From Flavobacterium denitrificans DSM 15936 (lineage in GTDB: Bacteria; Bacteroidota; Bacteroidia; Flavobacteriales; Flavobacteriaceae): a stretch of 64,000 nt of DNA. The stretch covers positions 372,001 to 436,000 of the forward strand of contig NZ_AUDL01000008.1 in the NCBI RefSeq assembly GCF_000425445.1, in the 5' to 3' direction. Within the stretch, counting starts at the first letter, position 1. Each line of letters starts with the position of its first letter. The position numbers were made by a program, and so were the translations under genes. The notes under the pieces are model-generated. The model searched no databases. It was not told the DNA's origin and was given only the letters and a program-made list of their open reading frames with translations. Positions 27,686 to 36,102 of the stretch are shown piece by piece.

Positions 27686-28234
27686 TTAGAACAAGCTATT
27701 ACAATTTTCAATGAAAGGTAGAACTTGATCTTTGTCTGAAACAATTGCATCATTTAAATCCATTCCCCAATCAATATTCAGAGATGGATCATCATATTTA
27801 ATTCCTCCTTCAGAAGCCTTATTATAGAATTGGTCACATTTGTACATTACACAAGCCGTTTCGCTTATTACAGAAAAACCATGGGCAAAACCTTGCGGAA
27901 TAAATAATTGTTTTTTATTCTCCGCAGATAATAGTATGCTAAATGCTTTTCCATACGTAGCAGATTTTTTCCTCAAATCTACAGCTACATCAATAATCTC
28001 TCCCTGTAATACACTTAATAATTTAGTTTGCGCGAAAGGTGGATTTTGATAATGCAATCCTCTCAAAGTATTTTGCTTTGAAAAAGACTGATTATCCTGA
28101 ACGTATTCTATATCAATTCCAAAATCAGAAAATTTTTTTTTATTATACAATTCAAAAAAATAGCCCCTTTCATCTTTGATAATTATGGGTTCGACTATTA
28201 GTAAATCTTTAATATATGTTTCCTTAATTTTCAT
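27686..28234 (-). CDS. rfbC: dTDP-4-dehydrorhamnose 3,5-epimerase
   Basis: A 182-residue cupin enzyme. I chose ATG at 28232-28234 over an in-frame GTG two codons upstream. Motifs are EPIIIKDERGYFFELYN, FSKQNTLRGLHYQNPP (catalytic histidine in GLHYQ), GEIIDVAVDLRKKS and IPQGFAHGFSVISE. It acts between RfbB and RfbD in dTDP-L-rhamnose synthesis. It sits between the DegT aminotransferase gene (5 nt upstream) and rfbD (directly downstream). Confidence 0.95.
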   Translation of the reverse strand: MKIKETYIKDLLIVEPIIIKDERGYFFELYNKKKFSDFGIDIEYVQDNQSFSKQNTLRGLHYQNPPFAQTKLLSVLQGEIIDVAVDLRKKSATYGKAFSILLSAENKKQLFIPQGFAHGFSVISETACVMYKCDQFYNKASEGGIKYDDPSLNIDWGMDLNDAIVSDKDQVLPFIENCNSLF

Positions 28235-28239
28235 ATACA

Positions 28240-29385
28240 CTAAAAATCTTTTTTATTTTTAAAAAAATTAAAAATCACTTTTTTAATTCTATTCATTTCT
28301 TCGATTGTTAAATTGGATCCTGAAGGCAAACATAATCCCATTTCAAATAAGCTCTCAGCAACTTTTCCTCCATAATAAGGATATTTTTCAAAAACTGGCT
28401 GTAAATGCATTGGCTTCCATAAAGGCCTACTCTCAATATTTTCTTGATCTAACGCAATTCTTAAATCTTCACTTCTTTTCCCACTTTGCGGTAATATTAA
28501 GATTGCATTTAACCAATGAATAGATTCATAGTCCTCATTTAAAACTTGCAAAAGTTTCACATCTTTTATCTGATCAAAAATCTCTTTATAAAATTTATGA
28601 TTTTCTTTTCTTCTAAGAATATTTTCATTTAGTACTTTTATTTGTCCCAACCCTACCCCTGCGCAAATATTACTCATTCTGTAATTATATCCAATTTCAC
28701 TGTGCTGATAATGTACTGCTTGGTCTTTAGCTTGGGTTGAGTAAAAAATAGCTTTATTTTTTTGAGAAAGGTTTCTAGCAACTAAAGCTCCACCACTTGA
28801 AGTAGTAATAATTTTATTTCCATTAAATGAAAATATACTTAAATCACCAAAAGTACCACATTTTCTGTCCTTATAGGTGCTCCCTAAGGCTTCAGCACTA
28901 TCCTCTATTATAGGAATAGAATATTTATCTGCAACTGCATGAATTTCATCAACTTTATATGGAATACCATATAAATGAACTGCAATGATCGCTTTTGGCT
29001 TTTTCCCTTTTCTAATTCTATCTTTAATCGCAATCTCCAATTGTTTGGGACAAATATTCCAAGTGTCCCACTCACTATCAACAAATATAGGAGTTGCATT
29101 TTGATATAAAATAGGGTTAGCAGATGCCGAAAATGTCATGCTTTGACAAATAACCTCATCGTTTTTATTAACGCCTAGCAAAATTAAAGCGAGATGTATT
29201 GCTGAAGTTCCTGAATTTAAAGCCGAAACAAAAGAATTTTGTCCTAAGTAATTTTCCAATACACTTTCGAACTCGTCAACATTAGAACCTCCGGTAGTAA
29301 TCCATTGCGTAGTTAAAGCCTTTGTAATGTATTCTTTTTCAAATCCGCTTTCTTGACATAACGATAAATATATTTTTTTATTCAT
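28240..29385 (-). CDS. DegT/DnrJ/EryC1 family sugar aminotransferase (EpsN/PglE-like)
   Basis: A PLP-dependent nucleotide-sugar aminotransferase of 381 residues from the ATG at 29383-29385. An earlier GTG would add 11 hydrophobic residues and extend the overlap with the cupin gene. KKIYLSLCQESGFEKEYI opens the fold. NSGTSAIHLAL is the phosphate-binding turn, EDSAEALGS (161-169) contacts the cofactor, and FNGNKIITTSSGG places the Schiff-base lysine at K191. The N-terminus resembles EpsN/PglE, which aminate C4 of UDP-4-keto-6-deoxy-GlcNAc made by CapD-type enzymes. It overlaps the upstream cupin by 8 nt, suggesting a two-gene module. Exact product unknown. Confidence 0.85.
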   Translation of the reverse strand: MNKKIYLSLCQESGFEKEYITKALTTQWITTGGSNVDEFESVLENYLGQNSFVSALNSGTSAIHLALILLGVNKNDEVICQSMTFSASANPILYQNATPIFVDSEWDTWNICPKQLEIAIKDRIRKGKKPKAIIAVHLYGIPYKVDEIHAVADKYSIPIIEDSAEALGSTYKDRKCGTFGDLSIFSFNGNKIITTSSGGALVARNLSQKNKAIFYSTQAKDQAVHYQHSEIGYNYRMSNICAGVGLGQIKVLNENILRRKENHKFYKEIFDQIKDVKLLQVLNEDYESIHWLNAILILPQSGKRSEDLRIALDQENIESRPLWKPMHLQPVFEKYPYYGGKVAESLFEMGLCLPSGSNLTIEEMNRIKKVIFNFFKNKKDF

Positions 29386-29815
29386 TAATAAGCCAATAAT
29401 CAAAGGGATAACGAACACTATCCTCCTCTACATTAGTCAGAGGTAATGTTGTAAATGATATTAATTTTGAACTTGATTCCAAAAATTCAATAGCATTAGC
29501 ATAACCTTCTGGAATATGAAGTATGTTGCTTTCCTCTGAAGTAAGTAATATGTTTTCTATCTGTAAGTCCTTTGAAGGAGATTCCCAGTTGTCTATTTTT
29601 ACAAAATGTACCCTAACTTTTCCATGGACACAATAAAAAAATTTATTATCGATTTTATGCCCATGCCAGCCTCTTAATGGATACTCATCTGAATTACAAA
29701 TAATATAAAATCGCTCAATAATATCAAATTTAAAATCATTAATAAACGAAATCTGCCCTCGTTCATCTGTATGAATTCCTCCTTTTATTAAATTAGGAAG
29801 TTTAATTTGTTTCAA
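29378..29815 (-). CDS. Small cupin protein, WxcM/RmlC-like sugar isomerase or epimerase
   Basis: A 145-residue single-domain cupin. LRGWHGHKIDNKFFYCVHGKVRVHFV (in parts: LRGWHGHK and VHGKVRVHF) carries the metal or substrate histidines. ILHIPEGYANAIEFLE matches the second cupin motif of RmlC-like proteins. The start is a TTG at 29813-29815, since no ATG gives a complete cupin. The DegT aminotransferase gene starts within its last codons, so it probably acts on the same nucleotide sugar by isomerising or epimerising the 4-keto intermediate. Family functions vary, so the reaction is not assigned. Confidence 0.75.
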   Translation of the reverse strand: MKQIKLPNLIKGGIHTDERGQISFINDFKFDIIERFYIICNSDEYPLRGWHGHKIDNKFFYCVHGKVRVHFVKIDNWESPSKDLQIENILLTSEESNILHIPEGYANAIEFLESSSKLISFTTLPLTNVEEDSVRYPFDYWLINE

Positions 29816-29871
29816 TATAATATAGTTAATTTAAAATAAACTCTATTTACACACTATTCTAACAATCTAGA

Positions 29872-31032
29872 CTAAGCTAATATATTTTTAACTGCATCAA
29901 CAATGTATTGCAGTTCTTCACTAGTCATATAAGGATATAATGGCAAAGAAACGTTTCCTGACCAAGTTAACTCGGCATTTGGATAATCTTCTTTAATCAA
30001 ATTGTATCGTTCTTTATAATAAGTTAATTGATGAATCGGTTTGTAGTGTACAGAAGTACCCACTCCTTGTTCCGACATTTTTTCAATAAATTCATTTCTA
30101 GAGATTGAAGCTTTTTGGTTTAAAACGATTGGAAATAAATGCCAAGCATGATCTTCCAATTCACCATGACATATTGGCAAATCTATCATTGATAAATCTT
30201 TCAATTTTTCATAATAAAACTCTACTGCCTTTTGTCTCTCAGATCTAAACAATTCAGCTTTTTCTAACTGTCCTAATCCAATAGCAGCAGCTAAATCTGG
30301 CATATTATATTTGTATCCAGCATCAATAACATCATATTCCCAAGATGGAGTTTTTGATGTAAATCGATCCCATATATCTCTATTAATCCCATGCAAACGC
30401 ATGGTTTTCACCCTCTTATACACACTTTCATCATTAGTGACTAGCATCCCTCCTTCTCCCGTTGTTATTGTTTTATTTGCATAAAAACTAAAACAAGTAA
30501 TATCTCCAAAAGTGCCTACTAATTGCCCATCCTTTCGAGTTGGAAATGCATGAGCTGCATCTTCCATAATTTTTATTCCATGACGATTACAAATCTCAAT
30601 TAATTCTTTGATTTGAGCAGCTTGACCACCATAATGAACAACAATTAACAACTTAATGTCTTTATGTTTTTCTATTGCTTTTTCTAAAATCTCTGGTGTA
30701 ATCAAATTAGTACCATATTCTGTATCGATTGGAATTATCTCTGCGCCAATATACCTTACAACTTCTCCGGTTGCTGCAAATGTCATACTTGGTATAAGTA
30801 CTTTATCTCCAGCTTTTATTCCTAATGCATCGATTCCGAGATGCAATGCGGCTGTACAAGAATTTACAGCACAAGCATATTTGGCTCCAATAAAATCAGC
30901 AAATTTTTTTTCAAACTCAAGTGTTTTTCCTGCCGTAGTTAACCAGCCAGAATCTAATACCTCATTTAAATATTTTCTTTCACTATCTCCTATGAAAATT
31001 TTAGAAAAAGGAATTTTAGTTATTGTACTCAT
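29872..31032 (-). CDS. DegT/DnrJ/EryC1 family sugar aminotransferase
   Basis: A 386-residue PLP enzyme. IPFSKIFIGDSERKYL is the opening. NSCTAALHLGIDAL (57-70) is the phosphate turn, MEDAAHAFPT (156-165) the cofactor contact, and FYANKTITTGEGG contains the Schiff-base lysine K187. The ATG overlaps the PglC-type gene's stop as ATGA, so it works with the priming transferase and the GNAT upstream. With CapD making the 4-keto sugar, these would build a 2-acetamido-4-amino-2,4,6-trideoxy sugar (bacillosamine- or Qui2NAc4N-type) as the first residue of the repeat. That assignment is inference from context. Confidence 0.87.
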   Translation of the reverse strand: MSTITKIPFSKIFIGDSERKYLNEVLDSGWLTTAGKTLEFEKKFADFIGAKYACAVNSCTAALHLGIDALGIKAGDKVLIPSMTFAATGEVVRYIGAEIIPIDTEYGTNLITPEILEKAIEKHKDIKLLIVVHYGGQAAQIKELIEICNRHGIKIMEDAAHAFPTRKDGQLVGTFGDITCFSFYANKTITTGEGGMLVTNDESVYKRVKTMRLHGINRDIWDRFTSKTPSWEYDVIDAGYKYNMPDLAAAIGLGQLEKAELFRSERQKAVEFYYEKLKDLSMIDLPICHGELEDHAWHLFPIVLNQKASISRNEFIEKMSEQGVGTSVHYKPIHQLTYYKERYNLIKEDYPNAELTWSGNVSLPLYPYMTSEELQYIVDAVKNILA

Positions 31033-31619
31033 TTTATGATTATTTCTTTGATTGTTGTTAAAATAATTTTCGCATCCATCAAAACAGAATGATTCTCGAC
31101 ATAGTCAATATACATTCTAAGTTTTTTAGGCAAAATTTCTTCTTTATATGTTAGTGTTGGGTCCTGAGAATTAGCTAATATTTCTTCTTCATTCCTAAAC
31201 ATTATCGAAGCATTATCTGTTATTCCTGGGCGTATTCTATGAACAATTTTCCATTGATCTGGATAAATTTGCGTCCATTGTTGCACTTCTGGTCTCGGCC
31301 CTACGATAGACATATCACCAACGAAAACATTTATTAATTGTGGTAATTCATCCATTTTAGTTTTACGTAATACACTTCCCAGAGGGGTAATACGTGAAGA
31401 ATCTCCCGCATCAAAGCTGCCACTTGTTTTTCCCGAAGCCACACTCATTGTTCTAAACTTAAAGAGCTTGAAGAGCTTACCATTTCTACCTACTCTAGAC
31501 TGAACAAAAAAAACAGGACCAGGCATTTTAATTTTGATCAACAGTGCAATAAATATGAAAGGTATTATTAAAATAACTAGACCGATTAAAGAAAATAAAA
31601 AATCAATTATCCTTTTCAT
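31029..31619 (-). CDS. Undecaprenyl-phosphate sugar phosphotransferase, PglC type (priming enzyme)
   Basis: A 196-residue monotopic phosphoglycosyl transferase. A single N-terminal hydrophobic segment (about 4-30) is followed by MPGPVFFVQSRVGRNGKLFKLFKFRTM (in parts: PGPVFFVQSRVG, KLFKFRTM), then LRKTKMDELPQLINV (catalytic Asp-Glu in the DELPQ pair) and MSIVGPRPEV. It transfers a sugar 1-phosphate to undecaprenyl phosphate and so starts the lipid-linked repeat unit for the Wzx/Wzy route. The short length is that of PglC, not the long WcaJ/WbaP type. It overlaps the GNAT gene by 17 nt and the aminotransferase by 4 nt. Confidence 0.92.
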   Translation of the reverse strand: MKRIIDFLFSLIGLVILIIPFIFIALLIKIKMPGPVFFVQSRVGRNGKLFKLFKFRTMSVASGKTSGSFDAGDSSRITPLGSVLRKTKMDELPQLINVFVGDMSIVGPRPEVQQWTQIYPDQWKIVHRIRPGITDNASIMFRNEEEILANSQDPTLTYKEEILPKKLRMYIDYVENHSVLMDAKIILTTIKEIIIK

Positions 31620-32214
31620 CTAACTTTTTTATCAATTTATACATATGCCTATTTGGGTAAGCTATGAAATCATAATATACTTCATAACCTGATTTGTTAT
31701 AAAATTTTATAACATTATCATTATTATTATAATCAGTAGTCAAAGCAATTTTTGATGCTTGATGAAATTTCGCTTTTTTTTCAAATTCATCTAATAGAAC
31801 TTTTCCATAACCGGAACCTTTAAGATCTGGTAGAATAGCGATAGACAACAACTCTGCATATTGTTTGTCATCTTTTTTATCCGATTTTTTATTTATATTT
31901 TTAAATAGTCTAAAGATAACTTTTGGTCTATTTAATGAAACAAGTAAAAGACTTTTAAAAAAAAGAAAGCTATTTTGCAACAAAAGTGTTTTATGGTATC
32001 CAAGTGATTTACTTGTACCTGTAGCAAATCCGTATAACTTTTCTTCATTATCAAATAAACCGATTCCAATGCTCTTATTGTTATTAATAGAAGCTGCGTA
32101 ATATGTTTCAAGAAAGTGTCTGCCTAAAGATGTTAAGAAAAAATCTTTAAAAGATTTTTCATGAACTTCTGCTACTTTTTTCACATCTGAGATATTTAAA
32201 TCTCTTATTTCCAT
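31603..32214 (-). CDS. GNAT-family N-acyltransferase
   Basis: A 203-residue GNAT protein. LSIAILPDLKGSGYGKVLLDEFEK holds the acyl-CoA pyrophosphate-binding loop (motif A, GSGYGK). ALTTDYNNNDNVIKFYNKSGYEVYYD matches motif B with its tyrosine. The gene overlaps the PglC-type gene by 17 nt. In other organisms the 4-amino group of bacillosamine-type sugars is acylated before transfer by PglC, usually by a hexapeptide enzyme (PglD). A GNAT here would be a non-homologous substitute and might use an acyl group other than acetyl. Inference from context. Confidence 0.8.
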   Translation of the reverse strand: MEIRDLNISDVKKVAEVHEKSFKDFFLTSLGRHFLETYYAASINNNKSIGIGLFDNEEKLYGFATGTSKSLGYHKTLLLQNSFLFFKSLLLVSLNRPKVIFRLFKNINKKSDKKDDKQYAELLSIAILPDLKGSGYGKVLLDEFEKKAKFHQASKIALTTDYNNNDNVIKFYNKSGYEVYYDFIAYPNRHMYKLIKKLDEKDN

Positions 32215-32304
32215 GTCATTTCGTTTAAAATATTAAGCAACTTTCAGTATTCCTGACAGTTAATCTTCTCATTCTCTTTAAAACTTAAAAAAAGTGTTTT
32301 ACTG

Positions 32305-33432
32305 TTAACCAACTCGGATAATATAATTTCTTGCAATTCGAATTACGCCATGAAATCTTTTCCACAAACCTTCATTATTAGGATAATCTGCATACGTTTT
32401 ATTTGGCGATTTCATAATTCTCTCAAATTCATCTTCACTTAGACCTAATTTTTTAATTACGTAATCCCTATCTTGATCTAACATTTCCTTAGGCGCTGGT
32501 GGTTTGCTAATTTCTGCTAAAGCTTCATCTCTAGAAATTTGCCCCGAACAAACCAATGCCGATAAATATGATTTTCTTAAATCGTAACCAAATTTAACTG
32601 GTAAATAAAAAGCGTGAAAAAATCTAGTAAATATAGATTCATAGTGCTTTCCTCCATAATCCTGCCATCCAAGTTCATCAATAAGCGTTTGTTTTGCCTC
32701 CGCTTTATTATAAGGTATATAATTTAAAATAGGAACCCATCTAATTCCTCTAATCAACAAATAATCAATATAATCCAATGTTGACAAACTTGGATAAGTT
32801 TTCATCTTAACTTTTCCAAACTGTTTGTGAAGAGATTTTATTAATTTTGAATCTTTAGATCCATATAACCATGATTCTGGCATGATCGATTCTGTAACAA
32901 CATTATTACCTGCTATGATGTATGGAATTTTCATTTTAGCAGCCGTCTTAATCAAAAGCGCCCAAATCGCATGATCGGTAGGGATTTCAATATTAGAAAT
33001 CGACGATTTTATAAATGAAGTCTGAATATCCCTAAATTCTTTCCAATCTAGAACATAAGTATCAAGGTCGATATCTAAACGTTTAACAATTTGTTCTACA
33101 TTTGCAACAGCTAACTCTGTATTCCACCCATTATCAAGATGAATAGCAAAAGCTCGAAGTCCATATTTTTTTTTGATGACATAAGCAACATATGAACTAT
33201 CTACACCTCCGCTTAATCCAATCAAACAATCATATCTTGAATTTTTTCCTTTGCGCTTTATCTCTTCAATTAATTTCTCTAATTTCTCTTCACCTCCTTT
33301 ATCAGTATGTACATCGTTAACAAGTACATTATCATAATTATGGCAAAAATTACAAACTCCATCATTATCGAATGTTATTTCTTTTGCCGTTTCATCCATT
33401 ATACAACGGCTACAAACTTTTACTGTATTCAT
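32305..33432 (-). CDS. N-acetyl sugar amidotransferase, WbpG/PseA type
   Basis: A 375-residue PP-loop ATPase. Two CxxC pairs (C7/C10 and C27/C30, in CSRC and CNFC) probably bind zinc. SGGVDSS (74-80) is the PP-loop that adenylates the acetamido group of a UDP-sugar. Ammonia then yields an acetamidino group. In P. aeruginosa and other bacteria this enzyme works with dedicated HisH/HisF-like proteins that supply ammonia, and those two genes lie immediately upstream here (17 nt). The start is an ATG. The likely substrate is the L-2-acetamido-6-deoxyhexose made by the 39760-42800 trio, or a ManNAc(3NAc)A-type sugar; sequence alone does not decide. Confidence 0.87.
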   Translation of the reverse strand: MNTVKVCSRCIMDETAKEITFDNDGVCNFCHNYDNVLVNDVHTDKGGEEKLEKLIEEIKRKGKNSRYDCLIGLSGGVDSSYVAYVIKKKYGLRAFAIHLDNGWNTELAVANVEQIVKRLDIDLDTYVLDWKEFRDIQTSFIKSSISNIEIPTDHAIWALLIKTAAKMKIPYIIAGNNVVTESIMPESWLYGSKDSKLIKSLHKQFGKVKMKTYPSLSTLDYIDYLLIRGIRWVPILNYIPYNKAEAKQTLIDELGWQDYGGKHYESIFTRFFHAFYLPVKFGYDLRKSYLSALVCSGQISRDEALAEISKPPAPKEMLDQDRDYVIKKLGLSEDEFERIMKSPNKTYADYPNNEGLWKRFHGVIRIARNYIIRVG

Positions 33433-33449
33433 TTTTTTGATTAATATGA

Positions 33450-34211
33450 TTATTTTTTTAATTCTTGTTCAAGTTGATCTGCTGTAATGTAACTTATCAA
33501 GACAGCTCTGTGTACACCTTGAAAAACAAACATTGATCCAGCTGCAACAGCCGAAGCACCTGCTTTTATGGCTTTAGTAAAATCAGAGATTGTACTAGCG
33601 CCTCCCACAGAAACAACTGGTATATCTAGCATTTCAGTAACTTTTTCAATGAGATCCAAATCATATCCTTGCATGGTTCCATCTTTATCAATATTGTTAA
33701 TTACTAATTCTCCAAAACCTATTTCTTGTATTAACTTAATACAGTTATCCAAACTTATATTTTGCTTCTTTTTTCCACTATTTGAATAAATTTTGTAACT
33801 CCCCCAAATATCTTTTTTAACATCTATTGAGGCAACAATACTTTGGCTGCCATAAATTTTTATCGCTTCTTCAATTAATTCTTTGTTCTCAAAAATAACC
33901 GAATTTAAAATTACTTTCTCTACACCTATATTAAACAATTGTTCGATATGTTCCATTTTTGAAATGCCACCACCATATCCAATAGGCATAAATGCTTCCG
34001 AAACAATTTCTTTAATCTCTACGAAATTTGGAGATATTCCATTTCTACTAGCACCGATATCTAATAATACTAATTCATCAACTTCTTTTTTGTTAAAAAT
34101 TCGAACAGCATTAATTGGATCTCCAATGTATCTATCTTTCGAAAATTTCACTGTTTTAACGAGTCCTCCATCGTTTAACAGTAGAATTGGTATTATTCTT
34201 GTCCTAAGCAT
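33450..34211 (-). CDS. hisF: HisF-like ammonia-channel subunit for sugar amidation (catalytic Asp11 replaced)
   Basis: A 253-residue TIM-barrel protein related to imidazole glycerol phosphate synthase subunit HisF. Alignment by eye to canonical HisF puts leucine at position 11 (RIIPILLLNDG instead of the usual RIIxCLDVKDG), so the catalytic Asp11 is missing, while the second aspartate is kept in VASIDVKK. Phosphate-binding loops (GGGIS, VSVGGAST, AAGSMF) remain. With the WbpG-type gene next door it is not a histidine-biosynthesis enzyme. It more likely passes ammonia from HisH to the amidotransferase. It overlaps hisH by 1 nt. Confidence 0.88.
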   Translation of the reverse strand: MLRTRIIPILLLNDGGLVKTVKFSKDRYIGDPINAVRIFNKKEVDELVLLDIGASRNGISPNFVEIKEIVSEAFMPIGYGGGISKMEHIEQLFNIGVEKVILNSVIFENKELIEEAIKIYGSQSIVASIDVKKDIWGSYKIYSNSGKKKQNISLDNCIKLIQEIGFGELVINNIDKDGTMQGYDLDLIEKVTEMLDIPVVSVGGASTISDFTKAIKAGASAVAAGSMFVFQGVHRAVLISYITADQLEQELKK

Positions 34212-34843
34212 TAATATTTTTCTAAAAAGTTTTTAAATAATGTAACCCCAAAACGATGGCTTTTTTCTGGATGAAACTGTGCTCCTACCAAATTATCAAA
34301 TTGAAAAGAAGATACAAAATCAAATCCGTATGTTGTTTTTGTAAGTATATCTGTTTCATTATTGCATTTTACGAAATAGGAATGGACAAAATAAAATCTA
34401 GAATCATCATCTAAACCATCCAAAATATCTGATGATTTATTAATATAGATCTTATTCCATCCCATATGAGGGACTTTAAGCTTAGAATCTGTTCCAAACT
34501 CAAACTTTTTAACTTCTGCATTAATAAATGAGAGGCCTGGCAATGTGCCTTCTTCACTGGATTCACACATAATTTGCATTCCTAGACATATTCCTAAAAA
34601 AGGCTTTTTCCTAACTAAAGCCATTTCTTTAAGTACATCCATCAACCCCAGATCTTTGATATTTGTCATAGCTCGATCAAAATGACCAACTCCAGGCAAA
34701 ATAATTTTATCCGCATCCGAAATTACACTTGGTTCTGAACTTATAACAGCTTTTACTCCCAAGTATTTTAACATATTATCAATTGATCCGATATTTCCCA
34801 TACCATAATCAATAATAACAACTTTTTCATTTCTATATTCCAT
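34211..34843 (-). CDS. hisH: HisH-like glutamine amidotransferase subunit
   Basis: A 210-residue class I glutaminase. The triad is complete: C86 in FLGICLGMQ, H191 and E193 in QFHPEKSHRFG. IIDYGMGNIGS is the HisH N-terminus and VPHMGWN the interface strand. It hydrolyses glutamine and passes ammonia to the HisF-like barrel. With the amidotransferase at 32305 it makes the acetamidino group on an O-antigen or capsule sugar. There are no other his genes in the window, which supports the glycan role. The ATG start is 11 nt after the upstream GT4. Confidence 0.9.
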   Translation of the reverse strand: MEYRNEKVVIIDYGMGNIGSIDNMLKYLGVKAVISSEPSVISDADKIILPGVGHFDRAMTNIKDLGLMDVLKEMALVRKKPFLGICLGMQIMCESSEEGTLPGLSFINAEVKKFEFGTDSKLKVPHMGWNKIYINKSSDILDGLDDDSRFYFVHSYFVKCNNETDILTKTTYGFDFVSSFQFDNLVGAQFHPEKSHRFGVTLFKNFLEKY

Positions 34844-34854
34844 TATAAAGTCTT

Positions 34855-36102
34855 CTAAATTCCATTAATCAATTCAACATATCTTTCCGTCAACAACTTA
34901 TAATCATAATTCCCAGAAGATTTTCTCGCATTAACACAAATTGTATTGTATTCATCCTTATCCATTTTATAAAAAGACAAAATTGCATCTGCATATTCTT
35001 TAGAATTTTTAAATTCTTTCCCTATCCCAATATTAAACTTTTTAATAGGGCAATAATTCATTTCTACATTCGCGCAAATAGGTTTTCCACTTGCCATGTA
35101 TTGAAAAGATTTACTTTGACTACCGCCGTAACGAAGAATTGAACTTGGTTTATAATTCAATATATTTAAAGAACTCTTACTCAAAATATAAGGCACATAT
35201 TTTAGCTCCACCCATTTTTGCTTGAAAACAACATTTTCAATTTGATTATCTTTACAATATTGTTCTAAGGTTGATCTATCTTCTCCATCACCGTAAATCA
35301 AAAATTTAATATCAGATACATCTTTTAAATGCTCAGCAGCTTCTACTAATTGCATAACATTATTAGCAAGTCTAATCGATCCGATATAGATAACTTTAAA
35401 AATGTGATCATTCTCTAAGTCATCATCTGCTATTTTATAATTTATTTTGTTATAATCAAAGTCTTTTAAATCTACACCATTGTTGATATAATGCACTTTA
35501 TTGAGATCTATTTTACCCCCTTGACCAATATCCCATTTTCTTTCTTTAATATAATCTTTTCCTCCTTCCATTGAGAAAATAAGCAAGTCTGCTTTTTTAT
35601 AGAGCCAATATTCAGCCCAATATGCAAGTTTTACTAATGGATTTTTTTTAGATACTAACCCATAAGCTACAAAAGATTCCGGCCATAAATCGACAATATC
35701 AACAATAAATTTGGCTTTAATTTTTTTTGCGACAAAATAAGTAATATTGCCGAAAGGAACTGCAGCTATATGGGAAATAAAATCAGGTTTTTCAAAACGA
35801 GATGCGTACCACCAAAGCCTAAAATAAAATTGCAAAATACTATAAATCCTAATTAAGCCATTAGAATTATAATTAGATGTTCGTATGTGAATAAACTTTT
35901 GTCCTTCTTCATATTCTGCAAATTTATATGGAGATTTATTGTCATCAATTAAATTGATATCTGTATTATGCAAAAAACTTCCACTTATAATTGTTACATC
36001 ATAGCCGCTTAAACGTAAATATTGTGCACGCTTAAGAGTCTGAATTCTTGCCTCAAATTTTGGAGGCATCGCTGCTGGATTAATTAACCAAACTTTTTTC
36101 AC
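34855..36102 (-). CDS. Glycosyltransferase family 4 (WbuB-like)
   Basis: A 415-residue GT-B protein. The start is GTG at 36100-36102, overlapping the TAG of the aminotransferase by 1 nt; it keeps the N-terminal strand KKVWLINPA. IVDIVDLWPESFVA in the acceptor half is characteristic of WbuB-like transferases that use FucNAc-type donors. KVIYIGSIRLANNV opens the donor half and GGSQSKSFQYMASGKPICAN replaces the usual EX7E signature. Directly upstream of the amidation trio, it is a good candidate to transfer the amidinated or acetamido 6-deoxyhexose. Specificity is inference. Confidence 0.82.
   Translation of the reverse strand: MKKVWLINPAAMPPKFEARIQTLKRAQYLRLSGYDVTIISGSFLHNTDINLIDDNKSPYKFAEYEEGQKFIHIRTSNYNSNGLIRIYSILQFYFRLWWYASRFEKPDFISHIAAVPFGNITYFVAKKIKAKFIVDIVDLWPESFVAYGLVSKKNPLVKLAYWAEYWLYKKADLLIFSMEGGKDYIKERKWDIGQGGKIDLNKVHYINNGVDLKDFDYNKINYKIADDDLENDHIFKVIYIGSIRLANNVMQLVEAAEHLKDVSDIKFLIYGDGEDRSTLEQYCKDNQIENVVFKQKWVELKYVPYILSKSSLNILNYKPSSILRYGGSQSKSFQYMASGKPICANVEMNYCPIKKFNIGIGKEFKNSKEYADAILSFYKMDKDEYNTICVNARKSSGNYDYKLLTERYVELINGI

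Noticed and set aside
30656..31039. A 127-codon plus-strand open frame.
   Set aside because: It lies opposite a well-supported aminotransferase gene, is of low-complexity composition and has no family motif. The same holds for the other plus-strand frames in the window.
33450..34843. HisH and HisF as histidine biosynthesis genes.
   Set aside because: No other his genes are near, the WbpG-type gene is directly adjacent, and HisF lacks Asp11.
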